NCBI GenBank assembly: GCA_905178155.1
Contig: CAJINV010000004.1
Coordinates: forward strand, 1,458,467-1,517,480
Length of the DNA: 59,014 nt
Direction of reading: 5' to 3'
DNA from: Amoebophrya sp. A120
Lineage: Eukaryota; Sar; Dinophyceae; Syndiniales; Amoebophryaceae
The notes under the pieces were generated by a model, which was given only the letters and a program-made list of their open reading frames with translations, had not been told where the DNA came from and did not search any database. Shown in pieces: positions 40,786-51,200 of the stretch; position 1 is the first letter of the stretch, and the number at the start of each line of letters is the position of its first letter. Made by a program: the position numbers and the translations under genes.

Positions 40786-43700
40786 ATGCTTAAGAAGATG
40801 CACAATATCTTCCGCCTCCCCTTCCTCGCCCTGCTCCTGCCCCATGCGGTCCAGGCGGGTAACCCGGCCCTGGCTCTGGTAGACCATGCCAACCAGGTGT
40901 TGATGCTGGTGATCGTCTATCCAGTGCAAATCTGTCTGGGTCTGGACGGATGCAACTTGTGATGCTATCTTTGGATTCGAAAAAAATCTGTATTGCATGA
41001 CAGGCGAGACGAGGAGTCCAGGGTGTGCTACGTAGAGGGGGCATTTTTCATGCGTAAAGGGCATCAGAAAGCCCTTTAAAAATCTGTGATACTAGGTCAT
41101 GCATTACAGGCGTCATGGGTCGTGCCAAATATGCATGACAAGCCTGGCAATCTTCCAGACCCAGACATATTTGCAATGCATATCGTCGTGCTGCTGGGAA
41201 TCTTGGCGTTCAAATACAAGGACCGCGTCATTTGTGCAAGGAAAAAACTGTGTTAGTGATAGTTACTGTAAATCTGTAATGCAAAAAATGCACACCAGAG
41301 TTCTGAGTTCAGTTGACACGTGTTATTATCATGCCCGATAGATACCAGTAGAACTAGAAGTGATGAGCGGAGACTACGTGTGCTGATAGAGCATGCATCT
41401 TGTTTTGCTTTTATGCAAAGCGCGTTGGAATAAATGGAATTTGTGATGCTGCTGATCATTAAAATTAAAAGGAAAAACCAGTTACACCAACACAATTTTT
41501 TCCTGGATACTCGTTTTCTTTTCACGGGCGACGACCGGCTCCACGGAAACACGCTGGACGGCATCTGGTGGGGCTGCGCCCGCTGCTTCGGCGCCTGCGA
41601 CGGCACGTGGTCGTATTGTGAGGAAAAATCCCCCCTCCCCACATATTGAAAGCGCACGCTTCTAAAAATTTGTGATGCAGATGTGTGACCACACCCTCTG
41701 TGTTGCAAGAAGGCGAACCCAGAGAGTCCGCCGCATTATGCAGGCTGTTTGTGAGGCTGTTGGGCTTACAGCCTAGACGTTTGGCATGCTAGGCAACTAC
41801 GTCAAAACCTCTCGAGTCAGGCTTGGCATATGGTGCCTGCAGTCCTCTACTGCAAGACGATCTGACTTGTGTACGGAAATCCAGCATCAGCAACTTCGTT
41901 TCGATATGGGGAGGGGGGATTTTTCCTGTTGATAGGTCGATCCACGTGTTCGGCTTCAACGTGAAAAAGAAAATCGGCCAGTCCCTCGGCCTGGTCTCCA
42001 TCCCGCTGAAGATCAGCAATATCCGGGCGGGGGATCTCCCCTTCAAGGGCGGCGCGACGGGCGATTTTTACCTGATGTGCGAGTGCGGGTCCCACCCACC
42101 CATGATCACCTCGGTGCAGGAAAACGCCAGCCCGAAGGTGATATCAAGTGTAAAAGTGTCTGGCTCTGGAAGAGTTGGAACTTGCCATGCGGATTCTGGA
42201 ATGGGCAAAAATTTATATTGCATAAGCACCAAAAGCTTCTTGCTACGCAAACAGGGAATTTCTCATGCGGAATAGACATCAGGAGGCCTGCGCAAAATCT
42301 GTAAATGCTTTTGCGTGCATTAGAGACCAGTTGCGTGATCCAGAAGATGCATGACAAACTCCTGCAATCTTCGAGACCCAGACACTTTTGCATTTGATAG
42401 GTGATCACGTTTCCGGAGGAGCTGGTGCTGCGAATTCGGGACAGCCAGATGGAGGACAAGGTGCGGTTTGTGGTGAAGGAGGAAAATTTCTTCGGCTCGG
42501 ATATGACTTGTTCAAGCGTTACAATCTCAAACGTTACAATAGAATCTGGAATTTGTGTTGCATGGTGAGTATGACAGACTCGCAGACCGTTCCACTTTCT
42601 GCAATACAAATTTCGCCAGATTGTAGGGCGGTTTGGGGCTCCGGAACTTGTGATGCGCAATCCTATGCGAGTTGACTAGAAGATCATGCACTCTTGCATC
42701 ACAGATTTCCATATTCTATTGTGACGTTTGAGATTGTAACACCTGAGCGGGTTATATCGGAAGAGGTCGCCGAACTGGTAATCTCCGCGTCGGATATCAA
42801 ATGGGAAAAAAACCACGCCTTGTTGCAACATTGGTTCTTTCCTACAAATAAATCCTCTTGTTTGCCATGGATACGGATAGATGGAGTCAGTCTAAAGAAC
42901 TTTGCGTCCTCGTGAAGGTGTGCACATGCAAGCGGGCCGTGTTTGTACTGCGTTCTTGCACTGCCACTGTCTACGTAAAACTTATTGGATAATAAAGCGC
43001 GCGCAACATCATCAATCTGACCAGCGTTTAGCTTTATTGACTTTGCAGTTTTAGCATGTAGTACAACTTTGCCGTTGCTTGGTACACTGCCGGGGTTTAC
43101 AACGGTCGCAGGATTTATGTTGCAGCAAATCCCATCTTTTTTCCCCCGATACCGGATGTTTTCAATCTGATCTACGACCACGAGGCCAACCACCCCGGAA
43201 AGCCGATAATAAAACGGTTCAAGATGGAGCCTTCAGGTACTTACTTATTTATTTATAGATACGAGGTTGCATCCAGCCTCCACAAAAAAGATAGAAACTC
43301 CAATTCGTTTTCTTGATTTCTCATGCTATGAAAACAAAATTTCTAAAGATCGCAACAACGACTACGAAACGCCGGCTTGGCTGATTCTAGAGTTTTCGCA
43401 GGATTTCGATTCTGCACTCCGTATCGATCATGAAGAAGCTAGCGTAGGAGCGATTTTTTTTGCTACCACCCTATGCAGAAATGAAAATTTGTCGTATCCG
43501 CTTCCGCATGATCCCGCCGCGAAAAGGTCTCTCACGCGCTTACACAAGAGCCGCCTCCCGAGGGCCGGTCTACTCAGAGTGATGAAATTTTTGATTTTTG
43601 TGTGGATCCACTAAACATATAAACGCTTGTCGTGCTAGCTTTTTCCCACCGGATTTTGCGTAAAGTGTCCGAGGAGCCGGCGCACCGTGCAACTGTGACG

Positions 43701-46700
43701 CTGATGGACCGGGGCACTGGGATCTACCGCGACTACGATCCTTCCGAGCTGAAGGAGCAGCCGGAGTTCCAGCTAATCGACACGCAGGGCCGGGCGGTCA
43801 CCGAGCCCGCCGAACACATGCTGCAGGAGATACGCGCTATCCTCTGGGGGAAAATAAAGTATTGTTGAAGGCGCCGGCGTATACATGATGCGTACAAGAA
43901 TTGCAAGAGCGTACTTGGCCTTTACTGATGCAGCAGCGCATCAGGCGACAAGGCACAGCACTGTCTACATCATTTTGGATGTTGGAAAACAGTTCTGCGG
44001 CTAGATTTGGCTCTCTTGTGTGCGCGGCGGGAAGAAGGTACAACATTTTTTACACTGCATACACCCGATGCGATCAAAATTCCGTTTTCGCCGAAGAATA
44101 GTGGCCGCCACAATCATTCTCATCATCGTGGGTTACGCTGGGCTCAGGTACAGTTCTATGAATCGATTTTTTTATTCGGTCGCTTTTCGTTTTCTCGGCC
44201 ATCCCCAAGGTAGCGAAAAAAAAAGAAGAAAAAAAGGTTCTACGTCTGGTCGTGTTACCGCCAGTTCAAGGTGCTGGAAATGGGTATGCGTCGTAAATAT
44301 GTCTGGGTCGGAAACAAGATTGCAAGATTTGTTGTGCCTGTCTGACATGGCTCGGAGGTTCGTTGTGATGCCTGTGCACGAAGGAAAGCACGCGTCATTC
44401 GTTTTCTGTCATGCAAACTGATGCAATTTCCTGTGCGGAATGCGCAAGGGCAAGACCCAAGGCCGAACTTCTTATGCTTCGCTGCCTTTAGCACGCGCTC
44501 ATCTTCATTCACGTCCTTGTACTTATTGAAAGTGTCCAGACCCGGACATATTTGCGGTTGATAGTGTGTGTGCTGTCAGACAAGAAGTTCCCCATGACGG
44601 CGGCGGAAATGAAAGAAGTACTTACTTACGAGGTTTTCACTGTTTTGAGTAGTTGAAAAAATCCACTTCCACAAGAAAACCACGAGGCAACTGTGGTGAG
44701 TGTGAGCATCGTTGTCGTGTGTGGAAAAAACCTTCGAGAAATATATAAACCACACGCAGTATGGAAACGTCAGGTTTGAAATCGTCAAAGTTGAAATAAT
44801 TTGTAATGCATAAAATGCATGACCCGAGGTACGTGCGTTGCAGAGCAGGCAAGTGAGGCCGATTGTAAGCCTGTTTGGGGTTACAGCTCGAGCTGCTAAA
44901 GTAGCATGAGAAAATCGCTCTTCTTTGCCTAAACAGCACGACAAACTGGATTTAAGGGCCGCCAAGATTTGTCATGCGCCACTTGGAAACTGGGTTCCAA
45001 CTGGCATCCATTTGATGCATGACAAATTATTTCAACTTTGTCGATTTCAACTCTGACACATCCACACCCAGCTCCGGCAAGACTGCTCGACCATGACCAC
45101 ACCGGAATGCGTATCCCAGAGAAAAAAGCTGGCAGGGCATGTTTGTAATGCCAAAATAAATACACAGAAAAACTTCTCATGGGTGGCCCTATAGCATGCT
45201 GTTTCGGATATGCAATGCAGATTTTTTGTGTATTTCTTTTTGCATTACAAATATGCCCCTCCCGCTTTTTTCTGTGTGATAATGCGAGCCGAGCGAAGAC
45301 CAAGTCCTGCAGACGTGTATGGCTCCGCCGGTAGGCCAAGCGCGGCCCCATATGCATTGCAAAAGCATCGTACCAGTAGGAATTGCAAATGCAAGTAGTA
45401 TTCTATTATACAAATTAGCTCAGCATGCAATAACAGAGGGAATTTAAGTATTTGTCATGCTTGGAAAAAAGATGATTTGTGGTGCATAACTGGGACACGA
45501 TCACTACAAGAACGATACTCTTGCACTGGATACCCCGGGCGTTCCATCAACTTTGGCACGACTTGCTGGGATTGGACGTGTCCGCGGCCCTGACGCTGCC
45601 CTGCTTCCACGGGGTCTGCAAGCTACGCTCGAAGCTACGCATTGTAAATATCGATCTGTGTCTGGAATAAACTTGTGTTGCTGAAGATACTCGCGCCGCG
45701 GAGTAGTCGCTTGTATGGACGAATAATCGCATGATCACAAGTTTTGCGAGGCTCATTCCGAGATTGATTCGTCATGCGCATAAAAAAGTAGGTTCCGGCG
45801 AGGCAAAAAAGCGAGCGAGACTTCTTTTCATCCATCACAGAAGATGTTGCTGTCCTTGAAATCTTGCATGAGAAATTTACACCCAGATGACTACAGATTC
45901 GCAATGCATATAATCTGGCGGAGTACGATTTTCAGGCTGTTTTGATTGTGGTCGGCCTGATTTTCGGTGCGGTGCTCTACAACGATATCGTCAAGCAGCA
46001 AATGCTATCGGATAGATGCAAAAGTCCTTTTGGTGTCGTTGCATGACAGACTTCCAGTCTTTTACGTCGTTTCTGCATAATGGCACATCCTGCTATGAAC
46101 AAAAACATTTGTACTTTTGCACTGCATAGACCCGTAACAAGCAGCACGAAATGGTGACCGCCATGTCGCCAGGGCACTCGCCCATGCTATCGCACGAAAA
46201 AAGTGTCTTGAGCGTGTGATCATGCGGGGGAAGTTAGATCGCACAACAGCATAGAACTTGGAACAGCTCTGGTCTTTACCAAAAAGTTCTTATGCAGTGC
46301 CTGTTTTAAATAACAATGATGATGATCACAGGAGGAGAAAAATCTCTTATTTTTTTTCGTGCGATACCGAAACCGAATGCAGCAATCTATGGTGGTCAAT
46401 TCCTACGGCGGCGGTCTTATCCTTTATAAAAACGTCCCCACCTCCCCATGGTCAAGTCGGAACCTTTGCGAACACAAATCCAGAAGTTTTGGGAGTCACG
46501 CATGACAAGTTTTGCACTGTAATACTGTAGTGCAGGATAGCAAGAAAAGCCGCATCACAAATCCATCCCCTTTTCCTGTTTGCAGAATTACAAATTTCGA
46601 AACTGCACGACGGACGAGAGACGCCACTTGTGTGGATGCGCACTAGCAACGTTCCTGTGCGCCGTGGAAATCTGCATGACACCTACTATGGTCGTGTGGG

Positions 46701-46884
46701 GACGTCTTTACACAGGAGACGCCTGGACGGCTACGGTGGCTATGCGGGTGGTCCAGAGACGTCCAAGACCAATCAGAAAGTGGTTTACAGTCCCGTGCTA
46801 TCCAAGGAAAAAAATGTGCTTTTATTTCAACATTCCCTGAGTTTGACTTTGATGCATGATTTTTTGCACGGCGTGGAATATTAA
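40786..46884 (+). CDS. Multi-pass membrane protein with C2-like region (~549 aa, 18 exons)
   Basis: Exons: 40786-40917, 41188-41252, 41514-41613, 41940-42141, 42405-42501, 42762-42794, 43157-43236, 43666-43837, 44067-~44148, ~44214-44284, 44569-44617, 45072-45111, 45287-45350, 45538-45635, 45916-46005, 46134-46213, 46383-46417, 46725-46884. A signal-like N-terminus (FLALLLPHAVQAG) is followed by membrane helix 1 (QVLMLVIVVLLGILAF). A Cys/Trp segment (GIWWGCARCFGACDGTWS) and a beta-rich region follow (GDFYLMCECG, EELVLRIRDSQMEDKVRFVV, EVAELVISASDVFN), resembling a C2 domain. Helix 2 is IVAATIILIIVGYAGL, then KKRFYVWSCYRQFKVLEMG, then helix 3 (AVLIVVGLIFGAVLY). The tail is Gly/Tyr-rich (SYGGGLDGYGGYAGG). 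The join near 44148-44214 is not solved: the frame-keeping 65-bp intron is non-canonical. Lipid or calcium binding is inferred from C2 likeness only. Confidence 0.7.
40918..41182. mobile_element. Introner, family A, inside membrane helix 1
   Basis: Ends TATCCAGTGCAAATCTGTCT and GACATATTTGCAATGCATA; perfect TSD tcgtc at 40913-40917 and 41183-41187. Phase 0; joins LMLVIV to VLLGIL. Confidence 0.92.
41253..41513 (+). mobile_element. Introner-like intron, family G
   Basis: Aligns with 17409-17603: left TTAGTGATAG (there TAAGTGTAA), internal TTTGTGATGCTG, CAGTTACAC, then a pyrimidine tract and CTGGAT before the exon. Flank CTGTG (there CTGAG). No clear TSD. Phase 2. Confidence 0.6.
41614..41934. 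mobile_element. Introner, family C
   Basis: Ends TATTGTGAGGAAAAATCCCC and GGGATTTTTCCTGTTGATA; perfect TSD ggtcg at 41609-41613 and 41935-41939. Close in sequence to 15368-15692. Confidence 0.92.
42142..42399. mobile_element. Introner, family A
   Basis: Ends TATCAAGTGTAAAAGTGTCT and GACACTTTTGCATTTGATA; perfect TSD ggtga at 42137-42141 and 42400-42404. Phase 1. Confidence 0.92.
42502..42756. mobile_element. Introner, family E
   Basis: Ends TATGACTTGTTCAAGCGTTA and GTAACACCTGAGCGGGTTATA (inner base omitted: TAACACCTGAGCGGGTTATA); perfect TSD tcgga at 42497-42501 and 42757-42761. Confidence 0.92.
42795..43151. mobile_element. Introner, family K
   Basis: Ends TATCAAATGGGAAAAAAACC and CATCTTTTTTCCCCCGATA; TSD tcgga (42790-42794) / ccgga (43152-43156). 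Only 33 nt of exon separate it from the preceding family E element. Confidence 0.85.
43237..43665 (+). other. Canonical GT-AG intron, 429 bp
   Basis: Donor TTCAG|GTACTTAC, acceptor GCGTAAAG|TGTCC; phase 1 join gives EPSVSEEPAH. No TIR seen. Confidence 0.7.
43838..44061. mobile_element. Introner, old copy
   Basis: Ends TATCCTCTGGGGGAAAATAA and 44046-44061 (TTTTTACACTGCATA). TSD eroded (cgcgc / caccc). The 5-bp rule restores frame into the second membrane helix. Confidence 0.5.
44285..44563. mobile_element. Introner, family A, old copy
   Basis: Ends TATGCGTCGTAAATATGTCT and GGACATATTTGCGGTTGATA. TSD eroded (atggg / gtgtg). Phase 2 join gives VLEMGVLSDKKFPM. Confidence 0.75.
44618..45071 (+). 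other. GT-AG intron carrying an inner inverted-repeat element
   Basis: Donor AAAGAA|GTACTTAC, acceptor CACACCCAG|CTC, phase 0. Positions 44777-45050 have long inverted ends (CAAAGTTGAAATAATTTGT and its exact complement), like an introner nested in a normal intron. Confidence 0.7.
44777..45050. mobile_element. TIR element nested in a canonical intron
   Basis: About 27-bp inverted ends (TTGAAATCGTCAAAGTTGAA... with one mismatch). Interior words GCATAAAATGCATGAC and TGATGCATGACAAAT match the introner vocabulary, but TAT/ATA ends and TSD are not apparent. Confidence 0.65.
45112..45281. mobile_element. Introner, family I
   Basis: Ends TATCCCAGAGAAAAAAGCTG and GCTTTTTTCTGTGTGATA; perfect TSD atgcg at 45107-45111 and 45282-45286. 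Similar to 20175-20344 throughout. Confidence 0.92.
45351..45532. mobile_element. Introner, family D
   Basis: Ends TATGCATTGCAAAAGCATCG and CGATACTCTTGCACTGGATA; TSD cccca (45346-45350) / ccccg (45533-45537). Confidence 0.87.
45636..45910. mobile_element. Introner, old family A relative
   Basis: Ends TACGCATTGTAAATATCGAT and ACAGATTCGCAATGCATA. TSD eroded (gaagc / taatc). Phase 1 join gives SKLAEYDFQAVLIVV. Confidence 0.65.
46006..46128. mobile_element. Introner, old short copy, family D relative
   Basis: Left TATCGGATAGATGCAAAAGT; right ATTTGTACTTTTGCACTGCATA (outer 20: TTGTACTTTTGCACTGCATA). TSD eroded (aatgc / gaccc). The 5-bp rule keeps frame into RNKQHEMVTAMS. Confidence 0.55.
46214..46382 (+). 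other. Canonical GT-AG intron
   Basis: Donor TTGAGC|GTGTGA, acceptor GAATGCAG|CAA, 169 bp, phase 0. The frame would otherwise stop at 46217-46219. Confidence 0.65.
46418..46719. mobile_element. Introner, family B, old copy
   Basis: Left TATCCTTTATAAAAACGTCC; right GGGACGTCTTTACACAGGAGA (terminal T to G change). TSD eroded (ggtct / cgcct). Phase 2 join gives YGGGLDGYGGY. Confidence 0.75.
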
Positions 46885-48287
46885 TCTCCGGTGTTTCCAC
46901 GCCCATGCGGCAGGTTGGTTTAACGCGACTGAGGACGTCGATTAGGCGTGGTCATGATTCACCTGATCCTCTCAGCTTTCCGCTCACAGTGCCTCGACGC
47001 ACTGTGTCTTTTTTTGTGGCAGATGTGAGTAGTAGAGATTGTTTTCGGTAGAAAAGAAACCAACTTGTGGACTAGTAAAGTAAGGACATAAAGAAATACA
47101 TGCAGTCTTTTCCTTCGATAATCTCTACAGCAGCAGATGGCCGCTGCGCAACGGAACCCAGGGAGCACACCATTTTTGCCGCCCGCGGGGGGTGGGGCGT
47201 ACAACTGAGGATGATCGTAAGTCTGCTTAGTACTTATCTTATGGACTCGCTTCAACAAGAATAAAAGAAGATTACATTACGAGCGTGTCAGTATATAATG
47301 AAAGTTCCACCTGTCTGAATAAACCGCCAACACACTGGACTCCCGATTGCAATTTCGTTGCTGCGGGAGCAGCGCTGCACATTTTCCACCAAACCGTCAG
47401 AGGAGTGCACTAAAGCGTCCCAGTTTCAACAGCTTCGATTTCCAGTAGCTGTGGCCGACGTAATACTTTTGCTCCTCTACTACTTACAAGAACGGCAGTT
47501 GTCACACAGGACTACGACATCGAATGCTTTGCAAGATTTTTTAGACAGTGGCGGTCAAGTAAGTAGAAGACGCGACTTAGGCGGGGGCATGAGCGAAACG
47601 AGAGTGGTCTTCAGATGAAACGGAACAAAAAATGCGTACAACATTTTGTCCACCGCGACCTCCAGCTCCAGCAGCAGAGCTGTTGAACTTGTTGATCAGC
47701 ATGTTCGAGGATTTGGGCATTTGAGCAGGCTCAACAAATGAAACCGGATGCACTTGATTGCCGTTGAATATACTTTCATCTTTGCATTGAATTCATCGGC
47801 AGAAAAGGAAAGAGCGAGGGTGAGAAGATCAAGGCAAAATAATGACATCAAACAGCTATCCTGCAAGAAACGGGATATTGATTTGTTGCGTTTCTGTTGT
47901 GATATACCCCCTAAATAAGGAGGAAAGTGCGTGCTGTGGACGAGCGCCGGGGCTTTACTGCTGTAGTTGCGGTGGATGCAGCGGTTGATGCACAGCTTGG
48001 AAGATGTGCATCTTATTGGTCGTTGTTCTTCAAAAAGGCATGAGATCTAAGTAGATGGATAGATGGTTCTTAAAGGAGGAGGAGCGAAGCCATCGTCGTT
48101 TCTTATCTTTGAAGTGACTTTGCTGTGTCCTTTTGGCCGGGGCGGCCGCTGCTTCTCTGAAACAGTTTCTAAATTGTTTTCCGTCGGAACAAAGAAGATT
48201 CTGTCGTGAGTTGTGATACTCATATTGGGACAAAAGAAAAAGTAAGTGGCCTGACCACTAACGCCTGGTCACCAAAAAGTTTTAAAC
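46885..48287. other. Gene-free spacer
   Basis: No coding-like frame or introner recognised. Presumed 3' UTR of the membrane-protein gene and leader of the coiled-coil gene. Confidence 0.45.
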
Positions 48288-51200
48288 ATGAGCTCGCGAG
48301 GAGGTACCGTGTCAGGAGGTGTTGGGGAAGCTGGTAAGGGCACTTCTGGCGCGGGTGGGAGTAATTACACCGCCCCAACGGGGCCAGCAGACGCGACCAC
48401 GACGATGCCAGCGATTGTCGTGCCGTTGCAGACCGTTGCAGTTATCGGGAGGGGGAAACAACGAGGAGCATAACTACAACCCATTGTCTTCAACTACACT
48501 TTTTCGTGTGAGTAAGCGCATGGATTTATTTTTTTGCATTCCAAAAAGTTTTTGTTTTGCAAAAATTTTTGCTTCCGTTTTCCTCAAGACAAACACAAGT
48601 ATACTTTCACCTTCCCGGTGATTGCTTTCCCGCGCTGGAAGCGTAGCCACGACAGATTAATAGAAAGTGACTATTGTAAAGACGATCACTGCGGGAATTG
48701 CACTTGGGTGCTTTAGAAATTTGTTTTTCCCCCATGATAACTGCAACCGACCACCAGCAGGATCAGCATTCCAGTGCGCAACATCATGCAGTCGGTTGCT
48801 CTGGTGCTGAAGCAGACAGGGCTACCCCTTCATCCTTCGCTTCCAACAGGACACCAACCGCGTCCTCAAACCCTGCCGCCAGCTCCTCTGCGTCTGCGAG
48901 AAGCAGTGGGAAGGCCACGAAGAGCAAGAGCAAAACGAAAACGGGGGCGAACAAGGTTTCTGTCAGCGCTTCGGAGGTGGTCGTTTTGGACGAGCCTTTA
49001 CGGCAGTCGGAACAAGCAGGTGGTGCGTCGTCCTCGAGGAGTGGCATTGCAACAGGAGGAGGACACCGCAATAAAGCTGCAGCCGGCAGCACCAGCACGA
49101 CGGGGGCACCGCAACAGCACAGTACTAGTGGCAGCAACAACCAGCTGGTTCCTGTGGCAGACCAGCAACAGCTGGAACTACACGCGACGCGCAGCAGTTC
49201 GTCCAGTTCGGGCGGCGCGCGGGGCAAGCCGAGCTCCTCATCATCAGCTTCCTCATCTACCAACGCAGCCGCGCAAATGAATTACCAGCAGTTGGTATGA
49301 TCGTGTGGGAAACATAAAGTGTGTCAATGCCCAGACAGTGCAAGAACATGTTATGGTTTATTGTTCGGACTGGCAGCATGTTGGCAAGTTCATTCTGCAT
49401 GATGACAGAGAAATATTAAGCCTGGCCTGTCTAGCTAGTAGAGTCAAAACGGATGATGTGAAAAAAGAGGACTTCAACATGGCTGTCCGGTATGACAAGT
49501 GTGAAGATGCTGTTGCATGATCATGCTAGTTCGCATTGCAACACCCTTTTTTTCGTTCGGACACTTGGAAACGTTGCACCAGCTTCGCATGGATCAGGAC
49601 ATTTTAGCGAGAGGATTGACCGAACTCGAGGACCAGTTGCACCACCGACTTTCCGATCTTGCTGAAGAAACGGAGCGGAACGCGAACTACCACAAGGCTC
49701 TGGAGAAAGCGGTGCAGCAGTTTGGGCAGCGGCTCCACCAGAGCAGTACTTCTATTGCGAACGGTAGTTGTAGTACTTCTTCTTCGGCGACAGCACAGCA
49801 TCAGTTGGACTACAGCAGCAAGCATGCCCAACACCTGGAGCACCTGGAGCAAATGTGCCAACAAACCGTGGCCGACCAGGACCATTTGCACGCGCAGATG
49901 CAACAGTTTGCCGACGAACAAGACCGCAAGTACGACCAGCTGTCCCTGCAGCTACAGCACGTCGTGCAGGAGCAGCGGCAGCTGCAGGAGCAGCTCGCGG
50001 CGGCGGTACTTGCGGCGCAAGGAGCTCCGGCGGCGGTGCACCAGAACCGCGACCTCGGGGACGTTGACCAAAAGTTTTTGGGGACGAGCAGCGGCTCCTC
50101 CGCAGAGATAAAAGAGAAAGAAGCACACCTAGTACTACGCTCGGAGGAGCCCGAGCAGGAAAGTAGAAATCAAGGAGAGCATGAAGCAGCAGCTGCTAGT
50201 ACTATCGGCCACGAGAAGCGTATTGTGGATCTGGAAAAGCAAGTAGCCGCGATGTCGGAACTCTGCCAAACGGTACTGCAAACGATGTCGCTATCAACTG
50301 TAAAAATGTCTGGGTCTGGAAGAATTCATGTCTGTCATGCTTGTCTGGCATGACTCTTAAATCTGTCATGCACGTTACCCAAGAGCTCCGTTTTTCTGTG
50401 ATGCAGAGCCGCAGTTTGTCATGCAGAATAGGCAACACCTAGGAGCTCAGAAACTTGTCATGCTGAGCCAGTATTCGTAGCCTCATCATGAGACGCCACC
50501 CAGCATCACAAGTTTCCAGACCCAGACATTTTTATTTTTGATAATCGCAGCAGATGCGCGATTTGCAGGGCAAGTGGAAGAAGCGCGACCAGACGTTTGA
50601 CCTGCGGCTACATATGCATTGCAAATATAATTTATGTCTGGAGGTGGAGATTTGTGATGCTGAACTGTGGATGATGAAAACACTATCGTGATCGTGAATT
50701 ATGCAGACAAGCATGACAAGTTTGCAGAACGTTTTCTCCTACGCAGTCCGCATGAGATGACACTGCGTTTTCCTATGGCGACTTTTGTCGGTCCTGCAAT
50801 ACAGATTTCACACCAAAAATGTACGACCAGCATTTTTACAAGTTCCAACTTTATTCCAGACCCAGACATATTGTTTGCATTTGATGCTGTAGGAGTTCGC
50901 GCAAAAGGTCGAAACCATAGAGACCACGGTAGCGACGTCTTCGGACGTTCTTTTCCGCCAAGGCGATATTAACACTCTCGGTAAACAACAGCCACGAGGA
51001 CCCGGTGAAGAGCCAGATCGCTCCGCGGAATTGGTAAGGCCAGGGTCATCATCCGCTGCTGCGGCTGCTTCAAGTAAAAACACCGAGCAGGTCACCATGG
51101 TTTCTCCTTCCTCGGACCTACAGAAGGTAGAACACGGGTTGCGGGATGAGCTCTCGCACGTTCATGCGGACGTGCAGGAAAAAATTCAGCGGTTGCAGCA

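Noticed and set aside
43267-43614. 115-codon ORF in the membrane-protein gene
   Set aside because: Lies inside a GT-AG intron whose removal restores frame; starts and ends at no meaningful signal.
48030-48233. Small minus-strand ORF in the spacer before the coiled-coil gene
   Set aside because: Too short, no features, no support.
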